Below are positions 51,215 to 60,750 of a DNA stretch of 64,000 nt, in pieces. A program made the translations under genes and the position numbers. The DNA is from Marinibaculum pumilum (GTDB lineage: Bacteria > Pseudomonadota > Alphaproteobacteria > Ferrovibrionales > Ferrovibrionaceae). The notes beneath the pieces were generated by a model that was not told the origin of the DNA, made no database searches, and worked only from the letters and a program-made list of their open reading frames with translations. Position 1 is the first letter of the stretch. The number at the start of each line of letters is the position of its first letter. The DNA lies in assembly GCF_042646425.1 (NCBI RefSeq), contig NZ_JBHRTR010000028.1, forward strand, positions 248,001-312,000. The letters run 5' to 3'.

Positions 51215-51745
51215 TCAGGCCAGGCTGCCCCCCTGGATCACGGTGCCCTTAAGGATCATGTCGACATGGTGCCCGTCCGACGCCAGCGGCAGGTCGACGC
51301 TCTCGAACGGCAGATAGTCCTTGATCACATGCTTCAGCTGACCGGTGGTGGAGACGGGGGCTCGGCTGCGGATGCATTGCGTATAGGTTTCCAGGATCAT
51401 CGGTATCAGATCCGCGGGATAGACCTCGTCCAGCATCCGTCCGGTGGAATCGCGGCCCAGGGTCTGGGTGACATGCGTGCCGATCAGGCGATAGCGCAGC
51501 CGCAGCGGCTCGTGATCGACGGTCAGCAGGCTTATGATCCCCTGAAACGCCATCAGCTCCCGGGCGCCGAAAGCGGCGCGGCCGGGCAGTTCGCCACCGG
51601 GGCCGAGCCGCTGCCGCCACAAGGCCATCAGGTCGCGCAGCAGCGGCGATTGCACCGCCTCGGCACCGCCGGTCCGCCGCCATTCGCGACCGGCCGGATC
51701 GGCTCCAGCGATTGTCAGTCCGGAGCCGTCCTGCAGCCCGCTCAC
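51215..51745 (-). CDS. PAS-domain protein (PAS_5 family)
   Basis: A 176-residue protein made of one PAS_5-type domain (RLRYRLIGTHVTQTLGRDSTGRMLDEVYP, in two stretches). No output domain is visible. The GTG start at 51745 has a weak ribosome site and an internal start near residue 40 is possible. It begins 28 bases after the ThDP-enzyme gene on the same strand and is convergent with the ScfR gene. Related alphaproteobacterial proteins are of unknown role. Confidence 0.75.
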   Translation of the reverse strand: MSGLQDGSGLTIAGADPAGREWRRTGGAEAVQSPLLRDLMALWRQRLGPGGELPGRAAFGARELMAFQGIISLLTVDHEPLRLRYRLIGTHVTQTLGRDSTGRMLDEVYPADLIPMILETYTQCIRSRAPVSTTGQLKHVIKDYLPFESVDLPLASDGHHVDMILKGTVIQGGSLA

Positions 51746-51773
51746 AGGGCGATGTCCGGGGGCTGGGAAAGCA

Positions 51774-53327
51774 TCACACCATCACCTCGATCACCTTCGG
51801 CCCCTCGCTCTCCATCGCTGCCGTGAACGCCTTGGCGAAGCCCTCCAGGTCATCGACCCGGCTGCCGGGCACGCCCAGCGACTGCGCCAGGCCCACCATG
51901 TCGATGTCGGGGCGGCCGATCTCGAAGATGTCGCGGGCGCGCTGGCCGGGTGCGCCGGCACCGACGGCGGCGAACTCGCCCAGCAGGATATTGTAGCTGC
52001 GGTTGGCGAAGATCACGGTTGTCACGTCGCAATTCTCCCGCGCCTGGGTCCACAGGCTCTGCGCGGTGTACATGAAGCTGCCATCGCCCTCCAGGCAGAT
52101 CACCTTGCGGTCCGGCGCGGCGATCGCGGCCCCTGTGCCGACCGGGGTGCCGAAGCCGATCGAGCCGCCCAGGTTCGCCAGCCAGTGGTGCGGCCGCGCG
52201 GTGCGGGTGGCGGGATAGAAGCCGCGGCCGGTGGTCACCGCCTCGTCGACGACGATGGCGTTTTCCGGCAGCAGCGCCGCCAGCGCGCGGCCCAGCCCCT
52301 CCGGCGTGATCGGGCCGGACGGCGCATCCACCGCCTCGTAGGGCTGCAGCACCGCGTCCTCCGCCCTTGCGCCCAGCCGCTCGGCCAGCCGCTGCAGCGC
52401 GTCGACGATGTCGAAATCGGCTTCCGCGAACGGCACGATCTCGCAGCCCTCGGGCTGCAGCTGGCTGGGGCTGTCCGGATAGCCGAAGAAGGAGACCGGC
52501 GGCTTCGCGCCGACCAGCAGGATGCGGCTGTAGGGGGCGAGCTGCGGCAGCGCCTGTGCCACCACATAGGGCAGGCGGAAGGCACCGACCCGGCCGGCGC
52601 CGCGCGGCATGCAGCGCATGAAGGTGGTGGTCATCAGCTTGGCGCCGGTCTTCGCCGCGATCGCGCCGGCCCAGGTCAGCGCCGGGTCTTCCAGCGCCGG
52701 CCCGCCCAGCAGCAGCAGGCTGTCCCCGGCGCTCCCCAGCGCGGCGGCGGCGGTTTCGATGGCCGCGTCGTCCAGCTTCGGCGCCGGCGCCACCGGCAGC
52801 GCGCGGGCAGCCGCCTGCGCCGGCCCCCAGGAGGCATCGGCCGGCAGGATCAGGGTGGCGATCTGCCCCGGCGCCGTGCGCGCGGCGGCCACCGCCTCCG
52901 CGCCATCGGCGGCGACCTGCTCCGGGCCTGCGCTGGTGCGCACCCAGTGGGAGACCGGGCGGGCGATCCCCTCGATGTCGGAGGTCAGCGGCGCATCGTA
53001 CTGCAGGTGGAAGCTGGCATGCTCGCCGACGATGTTGACGATCGGGCTGCCGGCGCGCCGCGCGTTGTGCAGGTTCGCCAGGCCGTTGCCCAGGCCGGGG
53101 CCCAGATGCAGCAGGGTGGCGGCCGGCCGGCCGGCGATGCGGGAATAGCCGTCGGCGGCGCCGGTCACCACACCTTCGAACAGCCCCAGAACGCAGCCCA
53201 TGCCCGGCAGCTTGTCCAGCGCGGCGCAGAAATGCATCTCCGAGGTGCCGGGATTGGTGAAGCAGGTGTCGATCCCGGAATCGACAAGGGTCGTTACCAG
53301 GCTTTCCGCCCCGGTCATCGTGTTCAT
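51774..53327 (-). CDS. Thiamine-diphosphate-dependent enzyme (acetolactate synthase/benzoylformate decarboxylase superfamily)
   Basis: A 517-residue enzyme. The ATG at 53327 follows GAGGAG. The PYR domain carries the cofactor-activating glutamate, E51 (GLFEGVVTGAADGYSRIAG); the C-terminal PP domain has GDGSFMYTAQSLWTQARENC and then ANRSYNIL, the Mg-ThDP motif. Sequences like this are usually labelled acetolactate synthase large subunit, but there is no small subunit and the gene stands with a PAS protein, so it is more likely a 2-oxoacid decarboxylase or lyase of unknown substrate. Confidence 0.87.
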   Translation of the reverse strand: MNTMTGAESLVTTLVDSGIDTCFTNPGTSEMHFCAALDKLPGMGCVLGLFEGVVTGAADGYSRIAGRPAATLLHLGPGLGNGLANLHNARRAGSPIVNIVGEHASFHLQYDAPLTSDIEGIARPVSHWVRTSAGPEQVAADGAEAVAAARTAPGQIATLILPADASWGPAQAAARALPVAPAPKLDDAAIETAAAALGSAGDSLLLLGGPALEDPALTWAGAIAAKTGAKLMTTTFMRCMPRGAGRVGAFRLPYVVAQALPQLAPYSRILLVGAKPPVSFFGYPDSPSQLQPEGCEIVPFAEADFDIVDALQRLAERLGARAEDAVLQPYEAVDAPSGPITPEGLGRALAALLPENAIVVDEAVTTGRGFYPATRTARPHHWLANLGGSIGFGTPVGTGAAIAAPDRKVICLEGDGSFMYTAQSLWTQARENCDVTTVIFANRSYNILLGEFAAVGAGAPGQRARDIFEIGRPDIDMVGLAQSLGVPGSRVDDLEGFAKAFTAAMESEGPKVIEVMV

Positions 53328-53429
53328 GCGACTGCTCCTCCCGTTGCACAGGCGCGCATCATGCCTGCGCAAGGGGACGGCGTCAGCCCGCCGCCGACGG
53401 CCCGGCGCCGGGCGCCACGAAGCGGACGC

Positions 53430-53711
53430 TCACACGAAGCGGAAGACGAAGGCCCACCAGGCCAGGCAGATCGCCAGCGCGATCCACAGCGGCGGGCCCA
53501 GCAGGGCGAGCCAGATCAGCAGGAGGAAGGCGGAGCCCAGCAGCGAAATGAACAGCCGGTCGCCTCGGGTGGTGTCCAGGCCCAGAAGGCCGCGCCGCGG
53601 TCCCCCGCCGGGCATTGCCCATTCCCACGCGGTCATCGCCACCAGGCAGGCGGCGATGAAGAGGAAGAAGGCCGCGGTCGGCCAGGTCCAGGCCATCCAG
53701 TCCAGTCCCAT
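53430..53711 (-). CDS. glpU: DUF2160 small membrane protein of the glycerol ABC transporter
   Basis: A 93-residue protein with two to three hydrophobic segments (WPTAAFFLFIAACLVAMTAWEW and LFISLLGSAFLLLIWLAL). The ending WIALAICLAWWAFVFRFV and the middle RRGLLGLDTTRGDRLFISL match DUF2160, found in glycerol-transport operons of rhizobia (glpU there, as I recall). It lies at the end of the operon, 26 bases after glpQ. Its role in transport is not established. Confidence 0.87.
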   Translation of the reverse strand: MGLDWMAWTWPTAAFFLFIAACLVAMTAWEWAMPGGGPRRGLLGLDTTRGDRLFISLLGSAFLLLIWLALLGPPLWIALAICLAWWAFVFRFV

Positions 53712-53737
53712 GGCGTACCCCCTTTCCGCTGCGTGCC

Positions 53738-54564
<827 letters not shown>

Positions 54565-54568
<4 letters not shown>

Positions 54569-55434
54569 GTCTGCCCTCCCTCGCTGCGCATCATCAGGGT
54601 GTAGAAGATCCAGCTCAGCAGCAGGATGATCAGGAAATAGATCAGCGACATCGCCGCCGCCGGCCCCAGGTCGAACTGTCCCAGCGCGATCTTCACCAGG
54701 TCGATCGAGAGCAGGGTGGTGGAATTGCCCGGGCCGCCGCCGGTCAGCACGAAGGGCTCGGTATAGATGTTGAAGCTGTCCATGAAGCGCAGCAGGACCG
54801 CGATGGTCAGCACCCGCCGCATCTTCGGCAGCTGGATGTGGCGGAAGATCGCCCAGGCGCCCGCCCCGTCGATCTTCGCCGCCTGGTAGTAGGCGTCGGG
54901 GATCGAGACCAGCCCGGCATAGGCCAGCAGCACCACCAGCGAGGTCCAGTGCCAGACATCCATCAGCACCAGGGTGAACCAGGCGGAGAAGGGCTGGCGG
55001 GTGAAGTTGTAGTCGAAGCCGAGCTCGTTCAGCCCGCGGCCCAGCAGGCCGATATCGGGCAGGGCGAAGATGTTCCACATCGCCCCCACCACGTTGAACG
55101 GGATCAGCAGCGGCAGCGCCATGGTCACCAGGCAGACGGAGACCCAGGGTCCCTTGCGCGGCATCGCCAGCGCGATGGCGACCCCCAGCGGCACCTCGAT
55201 GACCAGGATCAGGCCGGTGAACAGCAGCTGCCGTCCCAGCGCGTCGTGGAAGCGCTCCGAATTCAGCACATCCTCGAACCACAGCAGGCCCGACCAGAAG
55301 AAGGCATTGTCGCCGAAGGTCTCCTGCACCGAATAGTTCACCACGGTCATCAGCGGGATGATCGCGTTGAAGGCCACCAGCAGCAGCACCGGCAGGACGA
55401 AGAACCAGGCGGCCTGGTTCGCGGTCTTGGTCAT
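54565..55434 (-). CDS. glpP: Glycerol ABC transporter permease GlpP
   Basis: A 289-residue permease (MalF type) with six helices and the ATPase-contact loop SIPDAYYQAAKIDGAGAWAIF. It starts after GGAAGGACGGGAA, 16 bases downstream of glpT. LTGGGPGNSTTLLSIDL near the C-terminus is typical of sugar/polyol permeases of this class. Confidence 0.92.
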
Positions 55435-55450
55435 TTCCCGTCCTTCCTGT

Positions 55451-56542
55451 TCATGGCTCCAGCAGCCAGCCGTCGCGGTAGAGCAGGGTATGGGCGGGGT
55501 CGAAGCGCAGGCGCGCCGGGCCGGCGGCGACCGGCTGTTCCTCCGGTGCCAGCAGCTTGATCGCAGGTGCGTTCGCGTCGTCGAGGCGCAGCTCCACGAT
55601 CCGGAAGCGCCCGGCATCGTCGACCTTGGTGACCGTTGCCGGGATTGCGTCGCCGTCTCCCTGCTCGCCCAGGCTGACGAATTCGGGGCGGATGCCGATT
55701 TCGACCGGGCCGTCGGCGGCGCCCGCCCCGGCGTCATGGGCGGTGGCGATCGGCCGGCCGGCGAAATGCGCGCGGCCGTCGCGCAGCTCGCCCGGCAGCA
55801 GGTTCATGCCGGGGGAGCCGATGAAATGGCCGACGAAGGTGTGGGTCGGCCGCTCGAACAGCTCCACCGGCGTGCCGACCTGCACCACCTCGCCCGCGTT
55901 CATCACCACCACCTGGTCGGCGAAGGTCAGCGCCTCGGTCTGGTCGTGGGTGACGTAGATCATGGTCAGCCGCACCCGCTGGTGCAGCTCCTTCAGGTTC
56001 GACCGCAGCTGCCATTTCAGGTGCGGGTCGATCACCGTCAGCGGCTCGTCGAACAGGATCGCGTTGACGTCGGTGCGCACCAGCCCGCGCCCCAGGGAGA
56101 TCTTCTGCTTGCCGTCGGCGGTCAGGCCCGCGGCACGCTTCTTCAGCCGGTCGGTCAGGTGGATCATCTCCGCGATCTCGCGGACCCGGGCGTCGATCTC
56201 CGCCGGCGCCACGCCGCGGTTGCGCAAGGGGAAGGCCAGATTGTCGTAGACGGTCATGGTGTCGTAGACGACCGGGAACTGGAACACCTGCGCAATATGG
56301 CGGCGGTCCGGCGGCAGCGCGGTGACATCGGCATCGTCGAACAGGATGCGGCCCTCGCTGGGGCGCAGCAGGCCGGAGATGATGTTCAGCAGGGTGGTCT
56401 TGCCGCAGCCCGACGGGCCGAGCAGCGCATAGGCGCCGCCATCCTGCCACTCCAGGTCCAGCCGCTTCAGCGCCCAGTCGGCATCCTCCTTCGGCGCGGC
56501 CAGGTAGCTGTGGCCCAGGCCCTGCAGGCTGATCCGCGCCAT
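55451..56542 (-). CDS. glpT: Glycerol ABC transporter ATPase GlpT, with degenerate signature motif
   Basis: A 363-residue CUT1-type ATPase with Walker A GPSGCGKTT (42-50), Q-loop VFQFPVV, Walker B AILFDEPL and a C-terminal TOBE regulatory domain. The ABC signature is LTADGKQK (from L140) rather than LSGGQ. Its partner GlpS has a normal LSGGQQQ, so the pair would form one standard and one altered ATP site. It is separated from glpS by a 105-bp family A repeat. Confidence 0.9.
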   Translation of the reverse strand: MARISLQGLGHSYLAAPKEDADWALKRLDLEWQDGGAYALLGPSGCGKTTLLNIISGLLRPSEGRILFDDADVTALPPDRRHIAQVFQFPVVYDTMTVYDNLAFPLRNRGVAPAEIDARVREIAEMIHLTDRLKKRAAGLTADGKQKISLGRGLVRTDVNAILFDEPLTVIDPHLKWQLRSNLKELHQRVRLTMIYVTHDQTEALTFADQVVVMNAGEVVQVGTPVELFERPTHTFVGHFIGSPGMNLLPGELRDGRAHFAGRPIATAHDAGAGAADGPVEIGIRPEFVSLGEQGDGDAIPATVTKVDDAGRFRIVELRLDDANAPAIKLLAPEEQPVAAGPARLRFDPAHTLLYRDGWLLEP

Positions 56543-56590
56543 CAGCGGGGGCTCCGGCGGGTCGGACTCGAGGAACCTCCAACTGCAGCC

Positions 56591-56695
56591 GTCATCCTCG
56601 GGCCTGACCCGAGGATCCCAACGCCGGCGCGGCGGCTGCGCCGGCCAGCCACTGCGCCGTCTTGCCACGATCCTCGGGTCAGGCCCGAGGATGAC
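56591..56695. repeat. Composite palindromic element, family A copy 2 (105 bp); contents of 56543-56750
   Basis: The 27-base arms at 56591-56617 and 56669-56695 are perfect reverse complements and identical to those at 36536-36640, with the same 51-base spacer length; the spacers keep CCGGCG and a terminal GCCAC but otherwise differ. It lies between glpS and glpT. No gene is present in the 208-base gap. Confidence 0.85.
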
Positions 56696-56750
56696 GGGAA
56701 CAGGGAGGGTGGGGCAAAGGCCCTGCCACTGCGGATGCCGAACCTGCTCC

Positions 56751-57815
56751 TCATGCCGCCACCCGCGTACCGTCGGGGGCGAACAGGAGCGCGCGCGACA
56801 TGTCGGCGTGCAGCTGCGCGACCTGGCCGACCTCGAAGGGGTGGATGCCGTGGCTTTGCGAGATCCAGGTATCGTCGCCCAGGCGGAAATGGACCAGGCT
56901 TTCCGATCCCGACAGCTCGGTGACCAGCACCGGCCCGGCGACCGGCACCGGCGTGCCGCCGGCGGGCGCCGGGGTGACATGATGGGGGCGCAGTCCCAGC
57001 CGGTAGGGGCCGTCGGGCAGGCCGGCCTGGCCCGGCGGCGCGCCCCAGTCCGTCTGCCCGAAGCGGAAGCGGTCGCCGCTCTTGTCCACCGCGATCACAT
57101 TGATCGGCGGTTCGGAGAAGACCTGCGCGCTGACCAGATCGCGGGGCTGGCGGTAGACCTCGCCCGTCGGGCCGAACTGGGTCACCCGCCCCTCGAACAG
57201 GGTGGCGGTATGGCCGCCGAACAGCAGCGCCTCCACCGGCTCGGTGGTGGCATAGACGACGACGCAGTCGCGGTCGGCGAACAGCCGCGGCAGCTCGTCG
57301 CGCAGCTCCTCGCGCAGCTTGAAGTCCAGGTTGGCGAGCGGCTCGTCCAGCAGCACCAGGTCGCTGTCCTTGACCAGGGCGCGGGCGATCGCGGTCCGCT
57401 GCTGCTGCCCGCCGGACAGTTCCGCCGGCCGGCGCTGCAGCATCGGGGTCAGGCGCAGGAGTTCCGCCATGCGGCCGACCCGGGCAGCGATCTCCGCCTC
57501 CGGCAGGCGCGCGACCTTGAGCGGCGAGGCGATATTCTCCCACACCGTGAAATTCGGGTAGTTGATGAACTGCTGGTAGACCATGGAGACGTTGCGGTCC
57601 CTGACCTTGGCACCCGTCACGTCGCGGCCGTCGAACCAGACCCTGCCCTCGCTGGGCCGCTCCAGTCCCGCCATCAGCTGCATCAGGCTGGTCTTTCCGG
57701 CCAGGGTGGTGCCCAGCAGGATGTTGAAGCTGCCGCGCTCCAGGCGCAGGTCGGTGGGATGAATATGCGTCTCCGCGCCCACCCGCTTCGAGACGTTCTT
57801 CAGTTCCAGGGTCAT
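56751..57815 (-). CDS. glpS: Glycerol ABC transporter ATPase GlpS
   Basis: A 354-residue CUT1-type ATPase with Walker A GTTLAGKTS (35-43), Q-loop VYQQF, signature LSGGQQQRTAIARAL and Walker B LVLLDEPLANLD, followed by a TOBE domain. The switch position after the D-loop is T in YATTEP rather than the usual histidine (THD), another sign that the GlpS/GlpT sites are unequal. It starts 181 bases after glpV. Confidence 0.91.
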   Translation of the reverse strand: MTLELKNVSKRVGAETHIHPTDLRLERGSFNILLGTTLAGKTSLMQLMAGLERPSEGRVWFDGRDVTGAKVRDRNVSMVYQQFINYPNFTVWENIASPLKVARLPEAEIAARVGRMAELLRLTPMLQRRPAELSGGQQQRTAIARALVKDSDLVLLDEPLANLDFKLREELRDELPRLFADRDCVVVYATTEPVEALLFGGHTATLFEGRVTQFGPTGEVYRQPRDLVSAQVFSEPPINVIAVDKSGDRFRFGQTDWGAPPGQAGLPDGPYRLGLRPHHVTPAPAGGTPVPVAGPVLVTELSGSESLVHFRLGDDTWISQSHGIHPFEVGQVAQLHADMSRALLFAPDGTRVAA

Positions 57816-57940
57816 GGCCGCCTTATGGCTGCCGGTCCTTCCCGGTCCGATCGCGCGGGCCGGAGCCCATGGCCTGCGGCCAGATGGGCGCTCCCGGCGG
57901 GCGGGGAAAGGAGGGCAGTCCAGGATCTCGGGGAAGGGGA

Positions 57941-57968
57941 GGGCGGGACCGCGACTGCAGCCCCGCCC
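57941..57968 (-). terminator. Short hairpin between glpV and glpS
   Basis: A 7-bp GC stem (GGGCGGG at 57941 with CCCGCCC at 57962) lies 30-55 bases beyond the glpV stop, with C/T-rich sequence after it on the minus strand. It could attenuate the rest of the operon so that the binding protein is in excess. Confidence 0.3.
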
Positions 57969-57996
57969 CCTGTCCTGTCGGAGCGCCTTCGGGCTG

Positions 57997-59736
57997 CTAC
58001 TCCGTCTTCTGCCAGCTCTTCACCAGTTCTTCGTAGCTGACAGTCTCGCCCTGCGGCTTCTCGTTCTCAAGCTTGGGCTTCGGCGCGCCCGGCTGGCTGA
58101 GCCAGTAGGACGCCTCCTTCTCCTCGTTGAGGCGCGGGCCGCAGCCGCCATAGGTGTTGTTGGCCTCGTCCGCGCGCTGCATCCGGGCCATCACCTGGTC
58201 CATCTCCCCGGCCAGGCGGTCCATCGCCTCCTGCGGGGTGAAGGCGCCGGAATTGACGTCGCCGATCTGCTGCCACCACAGCTGTGCCAGCTTCGGATAG
58301 TCGGGGACGTTGATGCCGGTCGGGGTCCACAGCACCCGCGACGGCGAGCGGTAGAACTCGACCAGGCCGCCCAGCTTCGGCGCCCGCTCGGTGAAGGAGG
58401 GGTCGTTGATGTCGGAGTTCCGGATGATGGTCAGGCCGACATGGCTCTTCTTCAGCGAGACGGTCTTGGCGGTGACGAACTGGGCATAGAGCCAGGCCGC
58501 CTTGCGGCGTTCCGCCGGGGTGGACTTGAACATGGTCCAGGAGCCGGCGTCCTGGTAGCCGAGCTTCTGGCCTTCCTCCCAGTAGGGCCCGTGCGGCGAC
58601 GGCGCCATCCGCCACAGCGGGTTGCCCTCGTCGTCGACGGTGTTGTTGCCCTCGCTCTTCGGCGCCACCATGGTCGCGGTGAAGGCGGTGTACCAGAAGA
58701 TCTGCTGCGCGACATTGCCCTGCGCCAGCGCCGGCAGCGACTGGTAGAAGTCATAGTCCGCGGCACCCGGCGGGGCATATTTGCGCAGCCATTCGTCCCA
58801 CTTGCGGATGGCGTAGACGGCGGCGGGAGCGTTCGTCGCACCGCCGCGGGTCACCGAGGCGCCGACCGGGTTGCAGGACTCCAGCGGCATGCGGATGCCC
58901 CATTCGTCCACCGGGCGGCCGTTCGGCAGGCCCGTGTCGCCGGCGCCGGCCATCGACAGCCAGGCGTCGGTCATGCGCCAGCCCAGGTCGGGCGCGCGCT
59001 TGCCATAGTCCATATGGCCGTAGACCCGGACCCCGTCGATCTCCTTCACGTCCTCGGTGAAGAACTCGGCGATATCCTCATAGGCCGACCAGTTCACCGG
59101 CACGCCCAGGTCGTAGCCGTACTTGTCCTTGAACCGCTTCTGGAGGTCCGGCCGGTCGAACCAGTCCTTGCGGTACCAGTACAGGTTGGCGAACTGCTGG
59201 TCGGGCAGCTGCCAGACCTTGCCGTCGGGCCCGGTGACGAAGGGCAGGCCGATGAAGTCCTCCAGGTCCAGGGTGGGGGAGGTGACGTCCTTGCCTTCGC
59301 CCGCCATCCAGTCCGACAGGTTCACCGCGCTCTGCAGGCGGGAATGGGTGCCGATCAGGTCGGAATCGTTGATATAGGCGTCATACAGGTTGCGGTTGGT
59401 CTGCATCTGGGTCTGCACCGCCTGCACCACCTCGCCCTCGCCCAGGAGCTGGTGGTTGACCTTGATGCCGGTGATCTCCTCGAATGCCTTGGTCAGGGTC
59501 TCGGATTCGTAGGTGTGGGTGGGGATCGTCTCGGAAAGGACGTTGATCTCCATGCCCTTGAACGGTTCGGCGGCCTTGATGAACCATTCCATTTCCTTCA
59601 TCTGCTCGTCCTTGGAGAGCGTCGAAGGCTGGAACTCCTGATCAATCCACTTCTTGGCCTCGTCCATGCCGGCATGGCCGGGTCCGGCCCATGCAAGCAG
59701 TGCTGCAGCGGCGACTGCAGCCGTCAATGTGCGCAT
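57997..59736 (-). CDS. glpV: Glycerol ABC transporter substrate-binding protein GlpV
   Basis: A 579-residue exported binding protein, longer than most in its class, as is normal for GlpV. Signal peptide to about residue 22 (GPGHAG). The mature domain has EINVLSETIPTHTYESETLTKAFEEITG and WQLPDQQFANLYWYRKDWF (in pieces), and the C-terminal half NNTYGGCGPRLNEEKEASYWL. It binds glycerol in the periplasm and heads the leftward operon, divergent from glpR. Confidence 0.92.
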   Translation of the reverse strand: MRTLTAAVAAAALLAWAGPGHAGMDEAKKWIDQEFQPSTLSKDEQMKEMEWFIKAAEPFKGMEINVLSETIPTHTYESETLTKAFEEITGIKVNHQLLGEGEVVQAVQTQMQTNRNLYDAYINDSDLIGTHSRLQSAVNLSDWMAGEGKDVTSPTLDLEDFIGLPFVTGPDGKVWQLPDQQFANLYWYRKDWFDRPDLQKRFKDKYGYDLGVPVNWSAYEDIAEFFTEDVKEIDGVRVYGHMDYGKRAPDLGWRMTDAWLSMAGAGDTGLPNGRPVDEWGIRMPLESCNPVGASVTRGGATNAPAAVYAIRKWDEWLRKYAPPGAADYDFYQSLPALAQGNVAQQIFWYTAFTATMVAPKSEGNNTVDDEGNPLWRMAPSPHGPYWEEGQKLGYQDAGSWTMFKSTPAERRKAAWLYAQFVTAKTVSLKKSHVGLTIIRNSDINDPSFTERAPKLGGLVEFYRSPSRVLWTPTGINVPDYPKLAQLWWQQIGDVNSGAFTPQEAMDRLAGEMDQVMARMQRADEANNTYGGCGPRLNEEKEASYWLSQPGAPKPKLENEKPQGETVSYEELVKSWQKTE

Positions 59737-59777
59737 CCTCGGCTTCCTCCCTAGGTGTTTCTTGTAGCCGTCCTGAA

Positions 59778-59812
59778 ACTATCGAACGAACCCAAACGAA
59801 CGTCAATACGAA
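59778..59812 (-). promoter_or_regulatory. glpV promoter with TTCGT direct repeats (probable GlpR operator)
   Basis: On the minus strand TTGACG (59806-59801) and GATAGT (59783-59778) are 17 bases apart. ACGAA (plus strand) occurs at 59786, 59796 and 59808, with TCGAA at 59782, about one helical turn apart and within or beside the promoter. A DeoR-type repressor bound here would block glpV transcription. Confidence 0.6.
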
Positions 59813-59904
59813 AGCATTGATTGCCAGATCGGCGAGCAGCGGCAAGAATGTTGCCGGATTCGCACCCTGGGCAGGTGCATTCGAAAGCAAAGGAAAGCAG
59901 TACG

Positions 59905-60750
59905 ATGGAGCCTGTTTCGCCGCGCCAGTCGGAGATCGTCGCGCGTGCCCGGCGTGACGGCCGCGTGGCGGTGGACGACCTGGCGGTGCAGTTCGACGTG
60001 ACGCCGCAGACGATCCGAAAGGACCTGAACGAGCTCTGCGACCGCCGCATCCTGCAGCGGGTGCATGGCGGTGCCGTCTATCCGTCCAGCGTCACCAATG
60101 TCGCCTACGATTCCCGCCGCATGCTGGCGGCCGAGGGCAAGCGGCGGATCGGGCTGGCCACCGCGGGCCTGATCCCGGACAACACCTCGCTGATCCTCAA
60201 CATCGGCACCACGACGGAGCAGGTGGCTGCGGCGCTGCGCCGGCATCGCGGCATCATGGTGATCACCAACAATCTGAACGCGGCGCATATCCTGCGGGAG
60301 GCGCCGGCGGTGGAGGTGGTGATCGCCGGCGGCGTCGTGCGGCGCTCCGACGGCGGCGTGGTGGGCGAGGCGACGGTGGATTTCGTGCGCCAGTTCCGGG
60401 TCGACTTCGCGGTGATCGGCGTGTCGGCCATCGACGAGGGCGGGGAGCTGCTGGACTACGACTATCGCGAGGTGCGGGTGGCGCAGGAGATCATCCGCCA
60501 TGCCCGGCAGACGATCCTGGTCGCCGACGCGATGAAGTTCGAACGCCGCGCGCCGGTGCGCATCGCGCATCTGTCCGATATCGACATCTTCGTCACCGAC
60601 CGGCCGCCGCCGGCGGCGACCGCCGCGCTCTGTGCCGACCAGGGGGTGCAGCTGGTGGTCGCCGACGGCGATGGCGATGACGCGCCCGCGGACGACCCGG
60701 ACCGCATGACGGCAAACCGGACCGAACCGGCCGCCGAAGGAGCCGTGTGA
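59905..60750 (+). CDS. glpR: Glycerol operon repressor GlpR (DeoR family)
   Basis: A 281-residue regulator. The ATG at 59905 opens SPRQSEIVARARRDGRVAVDDLA, followed by TPQTIRKDLNELCDRRILQR and HGGAV, the DeoR helix-turn-helix; the C-terminal sensor (LILNIGTTTEQVAAAL, IAGGVVRRSDGGVVGEA) binds a phosphorylated sugar, here probably glycerol-3-phosphate. It is divergent from glpV and its stop overlaps the glpD start (GTGA). A Pro/Asp-rich tail follows the sensor. Confidence 0.92.
   Translation: MEPVSPRQSEIVARARRDGRVAVDDLAVQFDVTPQTIRKDLNELCDRRILQRVHGGAVYPSSVTNVAYDSRRMLAAEGKRRIGLATAGLIPDNTSLILNIGTTTEQVAAALRRHRGIMVITNNLNAAHILREAPAVEVVIAGGVVRRSDGGVVGEATVDFVRQFRVDFAVIGVSAIDEGGELLDYDYREVRVAQEIIRHARQTILVADAMKFERRAPVRIAHLSDIDIFVTDRPPPAATAALCADQGVQLVVADGDGDDAPADDPDRMTANRTEPAAEGAV

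Noticed and set aside
53398..53411. GCCCGGCGCCGGGC palindrome after the glp operon as a terminator
   Set aside because: It is self-complementary with no room for a loop and no T-run follows on the minus strand.
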